From Prevotella sp. CAG:1031 (lineage in GTDB: Bacteria > Bacteroidota > Bacteroidia > Bacteroidales > Muribaculaceae): a stretch of 51,296 nucleotides of DNA. Location: assembly GCA_000431215.1 (NCBI GenBank), contig HF985618.1, forward strand, positions 54,673-105,968, in the 5' to 3' direction. Under the pieces are notes generated by a model. The model did no database searches, was not told the origin of the DNA, and saw nothing but the letters and a program-made list of their open reading frames with translations. Positions 33,765-42,460 of the stretch are shown here, piece by piece. Position numbers and translations under genes: made by a program. The stretch's first letter is position 1, and each line of letters starts with the position of its first letter.

Positions 33765-35911
33765 TGCGGCACTCCTTTCATTGTCAATGCAATACGTCCC
33801 CTGGGAATATCAATGTCAAGCACCTTAACATTGACAATCTGACCGATTCTGACAACATCGGTTGCCGATGTTATGAATTTGTCGCTGAGCTGTGAGATGT
33901 GAATAAGGCCGTTTTCTTTGATGCCAATGTCCACGAACACACCAAAGCCGGTGATGTTATTGACTTTGCCGGAAAGGGTCATTCCGAGATGCAGATCGGC
34001 GATAGTGCGCACGCTGTCGTCATGAACGACAACATCTTCGATTTTGGCACGCGGGTCGCGGCCCGGTTTTTCAAGCTCGAGGATGATATCGGTCAATGTA
34101 GGCAGACCTACTGCCCGCGTAGCATAGCGGTCAAGTTCGACGCGATGGAGCGTTGCGCGGTCGGTAGCGAGCTTTTCAACGTCGACACCGAGGTCTGATG
34201 CCATTTGTTCGACGAGCTCATAGCGTTCGGGGTGAACACCTGTATTGTCGAGCACGTTCTCGCCGCGAGGAATTCTGAGGAATCCGGCACATTGCTGATA
34301 TGTCTTTGCACCCATCCGCGGAACCTCGAGAAGCTGGTTACGGTTGGTGAATGGCCCGTGCTCCGTCCGGTAGTCGACAATATATCCGGCAAGAGTCGGC
34401 CCTATACCTGAGACATAGCTCAGAAGCTGCCGGGATGCCGTGTTCAGATTTACGCCGACACTGTTGACGCATGACGATACCGCGAAATCGAGTGCTTCCT
34501 TTAGTTTCGTCTGATTGACGTCGTGCTGATATTGGCCTACACCTATTGAACACGGGTCAATTTTAACAAGTTCCGCCATAGGATCGATCAGGCGTCGACC
34601 GATTGATACAGCGCCTCTGACTGTTACATCTTCGTTAGGGAATTCCTCGACAGCAACTTCAGAGGCAGAGTATATGCTTGCCCCTTGTTCGCTGACAACG
34701 ACGACGTCGACTTTGCGCGGAAGCTCCACGTCGCTTACAAATCGCTCTGTCTCACGTGAGCCATGTCCGTTGCCGATCGCAATGACGTCTATCTGATATC
34801 GGTCGACCATATAACAGAGAGTCTGGGCAGAACCGTAAAAGTCGTTTGCAGGAGGCGTCGGGAATATGACGTCGTGAGCCAAGAGATTGCCTTGAGCGTC
34901 AAGACATACAATTTTGCAGCCTGTGCGGAAGCCCGGATCAATTGCCATAACTCGTTTCCGCATCAACGGGGGAGCCATTAACATCTGCTCCACATTATCG
35001 GCAAACAATGATATGGCGGCTTTGTCGCTGCGGTCTTTCAGCATATTGGCGATTTCGGTCTCGATCGACGGACGTAGCAGTCGGCGGTAGCCGTCGACTA
35101 CTGCCTGACGCACCAGTGCAGTTGCCTCAGGCTGAGAGTCGGCCTTGACAAACATTCTGCACAGGCGCTCTCCCATCTCATCGTCGTCAATGCTGATATT
35201 CACTTTGAGAACCCCTTCGGCCTCTCCGCGACGCATTGCCAGATAGCGGTGGGAATTGATTGAACGCACAGGTTCTGACAAATTATAATAGTTCTGATAC
35301 TTGCCCTCCTTGTCATTCTCCTGACGTTTGATTTCCATGCTTGAAACCATACCGTTACGCAAAAACTTGGCGCGGACAATAGCACGGGCTTTCTCGCTTT
35401 CACTAACCCATTCCGCTATTATGTCAAGAGCTCCGGCAATGGCTGCATTGCCGTCGAATACGTTTTCAAGCTTTCGGGCCATACAGGTTGCGCGCATCTT
35501 GATTCCGCCAAGTTGTTGCGCCATAATAATTTTTGCCAGAGGCTCAAGTCCGGCCTCGCGGGCAACCTGTGCGCGAGTCCTGCGGTGAGGCTTGTATGGG
35601 AGGAAAAGATCCTCGAGAAGTGTTGCGTCCGTGATAGCAAGGATTCGGTCCTTGAACTCAGGCGTCAGTTCTCCCTTTCCCTTTATTGTCTCAATAACAT
35701 ATTGTTTGCGCTTGTCAAGCTCGGTCAGCGCCTGATGACGCAGCCAGACCGTGCGCAGCGTCGTTTCTGTCATCGAGCCTGTAGCTTCTTTACGATAGCG
35801 GGCTACAAACGGAATGGTAGCTCCGTCATCGAAAAGTTTAAGCGCCGCGGCCACGTGGCGTTTAGTATCATTGATTTCCTCAGCTATTATTGCCGCATGT
35901 TCTTGAAGCAT
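33761..35911 (-). CDS. tex: RNA-binding transcription accessory protein Tex
   Basis: A 716-residue Tex protein. N-terminal helical region (ATIPFVARYRKEATGSMTE), a YqgF-like nuclease-fold domain (MAIDPGFRTGCKIVCLDAQGN), a helix-hairpin-helix part (VSGIGPTLAGYIVDYRTEHGPF and VPRMGAKTYQQCAGFLRI) and a C-terminal S1 RNA-binding domain (GKVNNITGFGVFVDIGIKENGLIHISQL). Tex binds nucleic acid and the transcription machinery; exact function is debated. It starts 7 bp after the metallophosphoesterase stop and overlaps folK by 4 bp. Length and order of domains are standard. Confidence 0.97.
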   Translation of the reverse strand: MLQEHAAIIAEEINDTKRHVAAALKLFDDGATIPFVARYRKEATGSMTETTLRTVWLRHQALTELDKRKQYVIETIKGKGELTPEFKDRILAITDATLLEDLFLPYKPHRRTRAQVAREAGLEPLAKIIMAQQLGGIKMRATCMARKLENVFDGNAAIAGALDIIAEWVSESEKARAIVRAKFLRNGMVSSMEIKRQENDKEGKYQNYYNLSEPVRSINSHRYLAMRRGEAEGVLKVNISIDDDEMGERLCRMFVKADSQPEATALVRQAVVDGYRRLLRPSIETEIANMLKDRSDKAAISLFADNVEQMLMAPPLMRKRVMAIDPGFRTGCKIVCLDAQGNLLAHDVIFPTPPANDFYGSAQTLCYMVDRYQIDVIAIGNGHGSRETERFVSDVELPRKVDVVVVSEQGASIYSASEVAVEEFPNEDVTVRGAVSIGRRLIDPMAELVKIDPCSIGVGQYQHDVNQTKLKEALDFAVSSCVNSVGVNLNTASRQLLSYVSGIGPTLAGYIVDYRTEHGPFTNRNQLLEVPRMGAKTYQQCAGFLRIPRGENVLDNTGVHPERYELVEQMASDLGVDVEKLATDRATLHRVELDRYATRAVGLPTLTDIILELEKPGRDPRAKIEDVVVHDDSVRTIADLHLGMTLSGKVNNITGFGVFVDIGIKENGLIHISQLSDKFITSATDVVRIGQIVNVKVLDIDIPRGRIALTMKGVPQ

Positions 35912-35917
35912 AGTAGT

Positions 35918-37102
35918 TTAATTCTTTCGAAGGGTAATGAGGGTAATTTCTGGTGTAGCTCCTATACGGGCCGGAAATCCTACTGTTCCGGCGCCTATGT
36001 TTACATAGAGCTGTTGGCCGTATTTGTCGTCATATAATCCTCCCCAAAGCGGGTAAACCCATTTTGCCGGCGAGAATCCGCCGACTTCAAGCTGCATGGC
36101 ATGAGTATGTCCCGACAGTGTGAGAGCAATTTTTCTATCAGGATTCTTGCTGATGTCAGTGCCCCAATGGCTCGGATTATGACTCAATAAAATTTTGGTA
36201 ATGCTGTCTGGAACTCCGACTGTTGCGTTCGCAAGATTACCGTAAGTCGGGAATGGAGGTTGAGATATGTTTTCAACTCCGATAACAGCGATTGAGTCGT
36301 TACCACGGCTGACATATATTGTAGAATCATTCAATAGAATCCACCCCATGCCCCTCTCTATAGCATTGAGCTGTCGATTGTTTGCGAGACGCGCTTCCGG
36401 TGATGACCAAGTGGAATAATCCCCGTAATCATGATTGCCGAGAATTGATACAACTCCGTCAGGAGCACGCAGTTTTCCTAATATATCCGTGAAAGGTTCG
36501 ATTTCTACGGTTCTCCTGTTGACTATGTCACCTGTGAAAGCTATCATGTCAGCCCCGAGCGCGTTTATGCTGTCGACGAGCGATGATATGAATGTCGTGT
36601 TATTGCCGAATGTCCCTGTGTGAAGATCGCTGAACTGGGCAATTTTATAACCGTCAAATGCATTCGGTAGATCGGGAATTGTAACTTCTACATGTTTAAT
36701 GTCGATTTCAGTGCGGTTTATCAATGCGCCCCGCCACATTGCAAAAAATAATCCGACGGCAATAATTATTCCGATAACCGACAGCCATGATACGGGCTTG
36801 CGATGGCAAAGCCGGGGTGTCTCGGATAACAGAGCTAATGCCGACCAAATTGTCTTGGGTAAATAAACTGTCAGATAACCCCAAAGCATCCACATCACAG
36901 CAAGCAGTACTTCTTCACTTCCGGAGCGCCGCGGAAGAGATATTGCCGTCACGATCATTGCCAGCATCGCAATGGAAAAAACAGCATGAACCCATTTGAG
37001 CCATTTGAATCGTGTCAGACGGCTCAGCTTGCGGAAAATAAAGATGTCTTCAGTGATGCCGACGACTATAAATATTATCAGCGGCAACAGGAATAGTCTC
37101 AT
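35918..37102 (-). CDS. Membrane-anchored metallophosphoesterase
   Basis: A 394-residue protein. The first 130 residues carry about four hydrophobic segments (LFLLPLIIFIVVGI, VFSIAMLAMIVTAISL, VLLAVMWMLWGYLTVYL, LSVIGIIIAVGLFFAMW), followed by a calcineurin-like phosphoesterase domain with metal-binding motifs QFSDLHTG, FTGDIVNRR, LGNHDYGDYS and LSGHTHAMQ. The soluble part likely faces the periplasm. YkuE/YaeI-like enzymes of this type act on phospholipid or UDP-sugar lipid intermediates; the actual substrate is not evident. The gene overlaps the upstream acyltransferase gene by 4 bp, which hints at lipid metabolism, an inference from context only. Confidence 0.9.
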   Translation of the reverse strand: MRLFLLPLIIFIVVGITEDIFIFRKLSRLTRFKWLKWVHAVFSIAMLAMIVTAISLPRRSGSEEVLLAVMWMLWGYLTVYLPKTIWSALALLSETPRLCHRKPVSWLSVIGIIIAVGLFFAMWRGALINRTEIDIKHVEVTIPDLPNAFDGYKIAQFSDLHTGTFGNNTTFISSLVDSINALGADMIAFTGDIVNRRTVEIEPFTDILGKLRAPDGVVSILGNHDYGDYSTWSSPEARLANNRQLNAIERGMGWILLNDSTIYVSRGNDSIAVIGVENISQPPFPTYGNLANATVGVPDSITKILLSHNPSHWGTDISKNPDRKIALTLSGHTHAMQLEVGGFSPAKWVYPLWGGLYDDKYGQQLYVNIGAGTVGFPARIGATPEITLITLRKN

Positions 37103-38268
37103 TCTGGCTCTTGTTCGGCTCTGAGTTTGTTGATTAGCGGATTGGCATACATTGTATACATCATCCGGCGCATATAGGCATAGTCTTCGTCACTGAGATC
37201 GGGAATCTCAACTTTCTGTAGCTGATGGGTTATATATTCCTCGAAAGCATTCGATTCGCGCTCGGTATACAGCATTTCGAAAGTGCGTCGGCCTGTCAGA
37301 CGGTCATGCGCTATGTAGTTTATCGCGTATATCTTATAACCGGTATGTATCCAATGGTCAATCCAGTGGCAAACCTGTTCGAGAAGTGTGCTGCGGTCTA
37401 TGTCGACAGGCAGTCGGCTCAGACGTTCATTGAGGCATTTACCAACGGCAAAATGGACACGTCCCTTGAACTGAAGCAACCCTGTTTCCATACTGAACAG
37501 GTCATCGCGCATTGATTTTTTGAATTCCGGATCGCGTTTCTTCAGCAGAAACTCTCTGGCTTTCAGATAGTCGTTCGGATCGTATTCGTAAGCGATAGAA
37601 ACCGGGCAAAGATTTATTGCCATGAGGTTCTGTCTGGTCGAACCGCCACCGGCAAGCGAAAGCATTTTTATAAGGCTTTCCTGAGTAGTGTCTGATGAAT
37701 CCTTGGCTCGCCCCTGACGCTGCGCTATCCAGACGCTACGCCGTTTATCCTGAATAGCATAATGGATATAGGCGCTGAGTTCGCGTGCCGCTGTCAACGC
37801 TTCGAGACGGGGTAAATCGCGTTTGACAACGAAACAGCCGTTCAGTTTAACCAGAGTCGCTATCCAGTCAAAGATCAGCAGATTGCTGCCGATGGCGACC
37901 TCGCTGGCCTGACGCCCGTTGCGAAAGAAGCAGATATTCAGGAAAGAAGCATCGAGGACAATATCCCGATGGTTGGTTATGAACGTGTAGGGGGTTTCAC
38001 GGTTAAGATTCTCAATGCCGCTGATTGACACACCCGAGGTCGTTTTTTTGGCCATCATTTCCATGAAGGGCCACATAATCTGATGCTGGAATGTCGCTTT
38101 ATCGCGTATATTCAGCAAAGTTCTGACAAATTCGGGATAGTCGACATCGGGCAGAACATATTTCACGGCATGTTCCAGACCCGGCTCCTTGACCATTCGG
38201 GCCATGTTGTCATGGAAATTAGAATCGTCGACTGGAGCTATATCGCTGAAATTTAAGGGTTCACTCAT
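37099..38268 (-). CDS. Glycerolphosphate acyltransferase (PlsC/PlsB-like) family protein
   Basis: A 389-residue protein with an acyltransferase core: FITNHRDIVLDASFLN corresponds to the catalytic His-Asp block, and GCFVVKRD and SVWIAQRQGRAKD correspond to the later glycerol-phosphate binding and (F)PEGT-like blocks. The spacing between His and the presumed Asp is HRDIVLD, with five residues between rather than the classic four, unless the Asp at +2 serves; I believe this spacing recurs in a known subfamily. No membrane segment is strong. It leads the operon with the metallophosphoesterase, tex and folK, from a promoter at 38325-38355. Likely role: acylation of a glycerophosphate or lysophospholipid in membrane synthesis. 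Confidence 0.78.
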   Translation of the reverse strand: MSEPLNFSDIAPVDDSNFHDNMARMVKEPGLEHAVKYVLPDVDYPEFVRTLLNIRDKATFQHQIMWPFMEMMAKKTTSGVSISGIENLNRETPYTFITNHRDIVLDASFLNICFFRNGRQASEVAIGSNLLIFDWIATLVKLNGCFVVKRDLPRLEALTAARELSAYIHYAIQDKRRSVWIAQRQGRAKDSSDTTQESLIKMLSLAGGGSTRQNLMAINLCPVSIAYEYDPNDYLKAREFLLKKRDPEFKKSMRDDLFSMETGLLQFKGRVHFAVGKCLNERLSRLPVDIDRSTLLEQVCHWIDHWIHTGYKIYAINYIAHDRLTGRRTFEMLYTERESNAFEEYITHQLQKVEIPDLSDEDYAYMRRMMYTMYANPLINKLRAEQEPE

Positions 38269-38324
38269 TAGTTAGATGGTGGGAGGGTTTAGAGGAATTA
38301 ATCCGGCCAAATCGTTATATGGGT

Positions 38325-38355
38325 CAAAATTACAAAATTAATTTTACCCGACAAC
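38325..38355 (-). promoter_or_regulatory. Promoter region of the acyltransferase operon with two tandem -7 boxes
   Basis: CAAAATTA occurs twice back to back (38325-38332 and 38333-38340), each reading TAATTTTG on the minus strand, a full match to TAnnTTTG. For the gene-proximal copy a GTTG lies after 19 bp (38352-38355). Leader about 50 nt. Which copy is used cannot be told. Confidence 0.55.
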
Positions 38356-38399
38356 GAAAAAACTCAAAAAACTGTGGCATTTGTCATGCGCCCGTTCAA

Positions 38400-39035
38400 T
38401 TACACGCCTTTGCCGTATTGTTCTTCAAGATAAGCTTCGCAAGCGATTGCCAGTTCGTCGTACCATTCGTTGCCGAAGCGTGTCCTCAAAGGCCCTTCAA
38501 GAAATTGATAAAGACGTATTCCACGTTTTTTGCCGAACCGTCGGGCAGGCTCGCAGACATCCCATTTATGATAGTTGACAGCTGTGAAGGTCGGGTATTC
38601 CGTCAATCGAAGCGGGTATAGTCGGCATGAAGTGGGTTTGCAGTCGTTGCACAGTCCTTTCCGCTGGGCTATTTCAAGTGAGCAAAGCCATGTATTCCCA
38701 TCCTTGGATTCTTCAGTGCCGTTGCAACGGGTCGCAAACACACAGTTTTCTCCGCATACAAGCTGCGTTACAAGATCACCTTCACAATCGACATAGCTGA
38801 CACCGGCCTCGTTAATTTTTCTCAGAGATTCTTCGGGGAGAAACCGGGCCACTTTTTCCACCGATTTTTCGAGTTGTTCAGATTCTTCAGGAGTTATTGG
38901 AGCGCCGGAATCGCCCTCGACGCAGCATATACCATGACATGCCTCAAGATCACAACAGAAAAATTGCTCGGCAAGATCAAGTGAGACAAGAGTGTTCTGT
39001 ATCTGTAGCATGAGTGTCTCTTCGCTATTTTTCAT
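38400..39035 (-). CDS. DUF3109 family cysteine-rich protein
   Basis: A 211-residue protein with at least ten cysteines, in pairs such as FFCCDLEACHGICC near the N-terminus, CGENC, LCSLE, CNDCKPTSCRLYP and DVCEP. This is the pattern of the DUF3109 family, related in style to YkgJ-type putative zinc- or iron-binding proteins. No activity is established. It has no signal peptide and is presumably cytoplasmic. The ATG at 39035 overlaps the stop of the DUF5103 gene (ATGA); a second ATG at 39011 (MLQIQNTLVSLD) fits the family N-terminus as I recall it and may be the true start. Third gene of the ung operon. Confidence 0.85.
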   Translation of the reverse strand: MKNSEETLMLQIQNTLVSLDLAEQFFCCDLEACHGICCVEGDSGAPITPEESEQLEKSVEKVARFLPEESLRKINEAGVSYVDCEGDLVTQLVCGENCVFATRCNGTEESKDGNTWLCSLEIAQRKGLCNDCKPTSCRLYPLRLTEYPTFTAVNYHKWDVCEPARRFGKKRGIRLYQFLEGPLRTRFGNEWYDELAIACEAYLEEQYGKGV

Positions 39036-40294
39036 TGGTTAGAATAAAATACTTTTACACCTGCCAAACGGTCATACCGACTGCCTCTTGGCCGATAGTA
39101 GACACGCACGGTGTATTCATTCACAGTTGGATATTTATCTCCTTCGATTGCTGACGTCAAACCGATGTGTTGTCCGTCTGCGACGGCAAGATATTGATAA
39201 TTGTAGGCTCCCTGTTTTAATAATAGCCGCTTTTCATAGCGGCCCGCAGCCCGGTTATATAACATTCTGGAGCCGTCGTCGAAGCTGCGTTGTGTAAAGT
39301 CTCCGTCGAGATAAACGTCGAAACCGTGAAGTTCGTCCATCTCCAGAGCGAAATCGACAAGCGCATAATCGGCTTCTGTGTCACTTCTGTCAGAATCATA
39401 TTCGCGGATGGTGAAGCGTCCGTGTTGAGTCTGGTCGTAGAGGTACATTTCGTCTTTGCGCGGTGTGTCGGTCGCGAGAGTGAAATGATAGAAAGGCTCG
39501 ATTCTGTCAATTGATTCCACATGCATTCCGGGGTAATTGACCGATACCGTTTCCATACGCCGATATTCATTCCCGGCGTTGAATATCATGGGCCGAAGAT
39601 GTTCAAAAATAGCCTTTTTACCAACAGCGCGCAACGGACGTGTTATTTCGATTGAGTTGTCGCTGCGTCCGTTCTGTTCAATGATCAGTCTTAAATCACT
39701 GTAAATATCATCTATAGGTGTCTCGCCGGCGTCGACGGTAATCGAGAGTTGCTGATGGCTGTCGTTGGTGTCAATGTCGGTTCGCGAACTGACATCTCCC
39801 GTTATTGCCATCGAGTCTTCACTTATGCTGAATCGGGCGGTAAGTAGTGTTGATTCCGGATCATCTTCCGGATAAACCCGCACTAAGTAGTTGCCCGAGA
39901 TTAATGGGCGCATCTGTGCGTTTGGTATGGCTATGCGATAGTTGACGTAATGAACCGTAGTGGCTCTGGAATAATCGTAGTCATCAACATCCCCCTGATT
40001 GAATCCGTCGAGAAATTCGCTGTCGACGAGGCTTTCAGGGCGCCACGAGGCATCGCAGTGGATGAGCTCATAGCGCATATAGCGTCGTTCGTCGGCAAGT
40101 TCGTCGAACGATATCAGAATTCTGTCGTCACCGTTCAGCGATATTACAGGAGGCATCATTCTGCGGCCCTCGACTTCAACCTGAAGGGTTTTGAACGCAG
40201 GGTTATATATGCGTTGTCGGGTATCGCTTGTCTGAGCTGAAAGCGAGAGCATCCCGAAGAGAAAAAGTAGAAGCGCAAATAGATGTTTTACCAT
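39032..40294 (-). CDS. DUF5103 / type IX secretion plug-domain family protein
   Basis: A 420-residue exported protein: signal peptide MVKHLFALLLFLFGMLSLSAQ, then a beta-rich protein with elements typical of DUF5103 such as YNPAFKTLQVEVEGRR, MRYELIHCDASWRPESL, DYDYSRATTVHYVNYRIAIPN and SGNYLVRVYPEDDPES. The family includes the T9SS 'plug' protein that closes the SprA translocon, but homologues also occur in Bacteroidetes without type IX secretion. Nothing in this window is a T9SS component, so the function is open. It overlaps ung by 7 bp upstream and the DUF3109 gene by 4 bp downstream. Confidence 0.82.
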   Translation of the reverse strand: MVKHLFALLLFLFGMLSLSAQTSDTRQRIYNPAFKTLQVEVEGRRMMPPVISLNGDDRILISFDELADERRYMRYELIHCDASWRPESLVDSEFLDGFNQGDVDDYDYSRATTVHYVNYRIAIPNAQMRPLISGNYLVRVYPEDDPESTLLTARFSISEDSMAITGDVSSRTDIDTNDSHQQLSITVDAGETPIDDIYSDLRLIIEQNGRSDNSIEITRPLRAVGKKAIFEHLRPMIFNAGNEYRRMETVSVNYPGMHVESIDRIEPFYHFTLATDTPRKDEMYLYDQTQHGRFTIREYDSDRSDTEADYALVDFALEMDELHGFDVYLDGDFTQRSFDDGSRMLYNRAAGRYEKRLLLKQGAYNYQYLAVADGQHIGLTSAIEGDKYPTVNEYTVRVYYRPRGSRYDRLAGVKVFYSNQ

Positions 40295-40950
40295 TCGATC
40301 GGAGTCTGATTATGGCTTATGAGCCATTCGTTTGCCCGCGAAAAATGATGGTTGCCAAAAAAGCCGCGCGAGGCGCTCAGAGGTGAAGGGTGTGGCGATG
40401 TCAATACGAGATGACGGCTTCGGTCGATAAAAGCGCCCTTGCGGGCGGCGGCGGCTCCCCAAAGGATAAAGACAAGCCCTTCGCGGTCGAGCGCAAGTCT
40501 GACAACTGCCTCGTCGGTCAGTTCTTCCCAGCCTCGCTGTTGGTGGCTGCCAGGACTGTGGGCAACGACAGTAAGCGACGAGTTGAGCAGAAGTACCCCT
40601 TGCCGGGCCCAGCGTGTCAGATCGCCGTTGGCAGGAATAGGAGCTCCGGTGTCGTCGTGAACCTCTTTGAATATGTTTATTAACGAACGCGGTATCGCTA
40701 CGCCGGGATTGACCGAAAATGCAAGCCCATTGGCTTGTCCAGGCCCGTGATATGGATCCTGACCGAGTATGACAACCTTGACCTTGTCGAACGGACAAGC
40801 ATCAAATGCGGCAAAAATGCGGCCGGCCGGCGGATAAATTGTCGTGCGGGCATATTCGTTTCGGATAAATTCCGTAAGTTGCCTGAAATATGGCTTGTCC
40901 CATTCAGCCGCTAAAGCGCGACCCCATGACGGTTCGATTCTAACGTTCAT
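40288..40950 (-). CDS. ung: Uracil-DNA glycosylase
   Basis: A 220-residue family 1 UDG that removes uracil from DNA. The water-activating motif GQDPYHG is at 63-69 (Asp65), the uracil-binding LNSSLTV at about 122-128, and the minor-groove loop HPSPLSA starts at His187. The GNHHFSRAN segment near the end is standard. Normal length. It is the first gene of ung - DUF5103 - DUF3109. A -7 box sits only 8 bp before the ATG, which suggests a very short leader. Confidence 0.97.
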   Translation of the reverse strand: MNVRIEPSWGRALAAEWDKPYFRQLTEFIRNEYARTTIYPPAGRIFAAFDACPFDKVKVVILGQDPYHGPGQANGLAFSVNPGVAIPRSLINIFKEVHDDTGAPIPANGDLTRWARQGVLLLNSSLTVVAHSPGSHQQRGWEELTDEAVVRLALDREGLVFILWGAAAARKGAFIDRSRHLVLTSPHPSPLSASRGFFGNHHFSRANEWLISHNQTPIEW

Positions 40951-40958
40951 AACATCTG

Positions 40959-40966
40959 CAAAGATA
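40959..40966 (-). promoter_or_regulatory. Probable ung -7 element
   Basis: TATCTTTG on the minus strand with just 8 bp between it and the ung ATG. No clear TTTG at the -33 distance. If used, the mRNA would have few or no leader bases. Confidence 0.55.
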
Positions 40967-40976
40967 CGAAAAAGCT

Positions 40977-42329
40977 TTATAATCCTGATATGAGTATTGT
41001 CAGAATAAGCAAAGGTGCGATATATCTCACTATAGCCATTACTATGCGATCAGACAGGCTGGCAGACGAGCGTGAACCTTGGAGCTCGCTGCGAAAGAGG
41101 TCTTTGGGTGCGAACCATCCGATAAACAGGCAGATGCCGAGAGATACAACCGGAAGCAGGTAATTGGTTGTAACCGTGTCAAGTAAATTAAAAAAGCTTA
41201 AACCGAATATTTTTATACCGCTGAGCGATCCGAACGAAAGTGAGCACAACGAACTGAATACAAACAATGGCAGAAGCACGATTGCGACAGCAGTCCGCCG
41301 CGATTTGTGGAATCTGTCGTGAACAAATGCGACCGAGACCTCGGCTATAGAGATCGTGGATGTCAGGGCTGCGACGAGAAGAAGTGTGAAAAACAGAATT
41401 GCCCATAAGCTGCTTCCGGGAAGCATGGCAAATACTTCAGGCAAGGTAACAAAGACGAGAGTTGTGCCGCGAATGTCGGCGCTGTCGAGACCGAATGTTG
41501 CGACAGCCGGAAAAATTATAACTCCCATCATTACTGCGACCAAAAGATCGAGCCCCGAGATCGTTACTGACGTCGAACCAAGATTTGTCGATTTCGGGAA
41601 GTATGCCGAATAGGTGACAAGAATTCCCATTCCGAGGCTGAGAGAAAAAAATGCCTGCCCGAGCACATTGACAATGAGACCGGGACTTATCTTCGAGAAG
41701 TCAGGAGCAAAAAAATATTGAAGGCCCTTGCCGGCGCCCGGCATTGACAACGCAACTATCGCAAGAGTGACAAGAAGAATAAACAGAAGTGGCATGAGCA
41801 GTCGCGAGATTCGTTCGATGCCGGCGTTGACTCCTCCGATTAGCACAGCCCCGTTGAGCAAAATAAGAATCCAGGTGAATAATAGCGGTGTCCAGTCTGA
41901 TGAAATATAGGTCTCCATTTTGGCGCTGAATCCTTCTTCGATATTTCCGGGTACTATCCCGGCAAACAGGTTGCCTGTCAGCGATTCATAGAGATATTCA
42001 AGTGTCCATCCCGCTACGACCATATAATAACAGAGAATCAGATATGATGTAAGAACTGCCAGCGCACCGAAGATCCACCAGTGAGAACGTGGTGCGATAT
42101 TTCGGAATGCTCCGACAGCGTCGCTGTGACCGGCGCGTCCGAGAGAAAATTCGGACATCATGACCGGGATTCCCAAAAGGGCTACACATATTATATATAG
42201 AAATAGGAATACAGCTCCCCCGCCCTCGTGCACTTCTGCGGGAAATCTCCAGATGTTGCCGAGTCCTACAGCCGAACCTACAGTTGCGGCAATAAGGCCT
42301 GCGCGTGACGAAAAACTCGATTTTGCCAA
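40977..42329 (-). CDS. Sodium-dependent transporter of the neurotransmitter:sodium symporter family
   Basis: A 450-residue membrane protein with about eleven to twelve hydrophobic segments. The N-terminal signature AGLIAATVGSAVGLGNIWRFP is the NSS/LeuT TM1 motif, including the unwound region that binds substrate and sodium. MSEFSLGRAG follows TM2. Substrate is probably an amino acid; bacterial members include LeuT, TnaT and MhsT. The start is a TTG at 42329: the codon immediately upstream in frame is TAA (42330-42332), and the next Met lies within TM2, so TTG must be used unless the frame is broken. It has a perfect promoter at 42361-42392. Confidence 0.93.
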   Translation of the reverse strand: MAKSSFSSRAGLIAATVGSAVGLGNIWRFPAEVHEGGGAVFLFLYIICVALLGIPVMMSEFSLGRAGHSDAVGAFRNIAPRSHWWIFGALAVLTSYLILCYYMVVAGWTLEYLYESLTGNLFAGIVPGNIEEGFSAKMETYISSDWTPLLFTWILILLNGAVLIGGVNAGIERISRLLMPLLFILLVTLAIVALSMPGAGKGLQYFFAPDFSKISPGLIVNVLGQAFFSLSLGMGILVTYSAYFPKSTNLGSTSVTISGLDLLVAVMMGVIIFPAVATFGLDSADIRGTTLVFVTLPEVFAMLPGSSLWAILFFTLLLVAALTSTISIAEVSVAFVHDRFHKSRRTAVAIVLLPLFVFSSLCSLSFGSLSGIKIFGLSFFNLLDTVTTNYLLPVVSLGICLFIGWFAPKDLFRSELQGSRSSASLSDRIVMAIVRYIAPLLILTILISGL

Positions 42330-42360
42330 TTATACCTATCGTTTTAATGTTATTTCGCGG

Positions 42361-42392
42361 CAAATATAACTAATTGTTCGGCTTTGGCCAAA
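42361..42392 (-). promoter_or_regulatory. Promoter of the sodium-dependent transporter gene
   Basis: TTTG (42389-42392), 20 bp, TATATTTG (42361-42368) on the minus strand. The -33 element lies in a 10-bp palindrome TTTGGCCAAA (42383-42392). Leader about 26 nt. Confidence 0.8.
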
Positions 42393-42460
42393 TTATTTAT
42401 TTGTCGAAAAAAATGGTGTGCAGGTGTAATATTTTTTAAGCAGTCTCGTCATATAAGCAG

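Noticed and set aside
40439..40660. Plus-strand frame opposite ung
   Set aside because: Shadow frame; the ung motifs on the minus strand account for the sequence.
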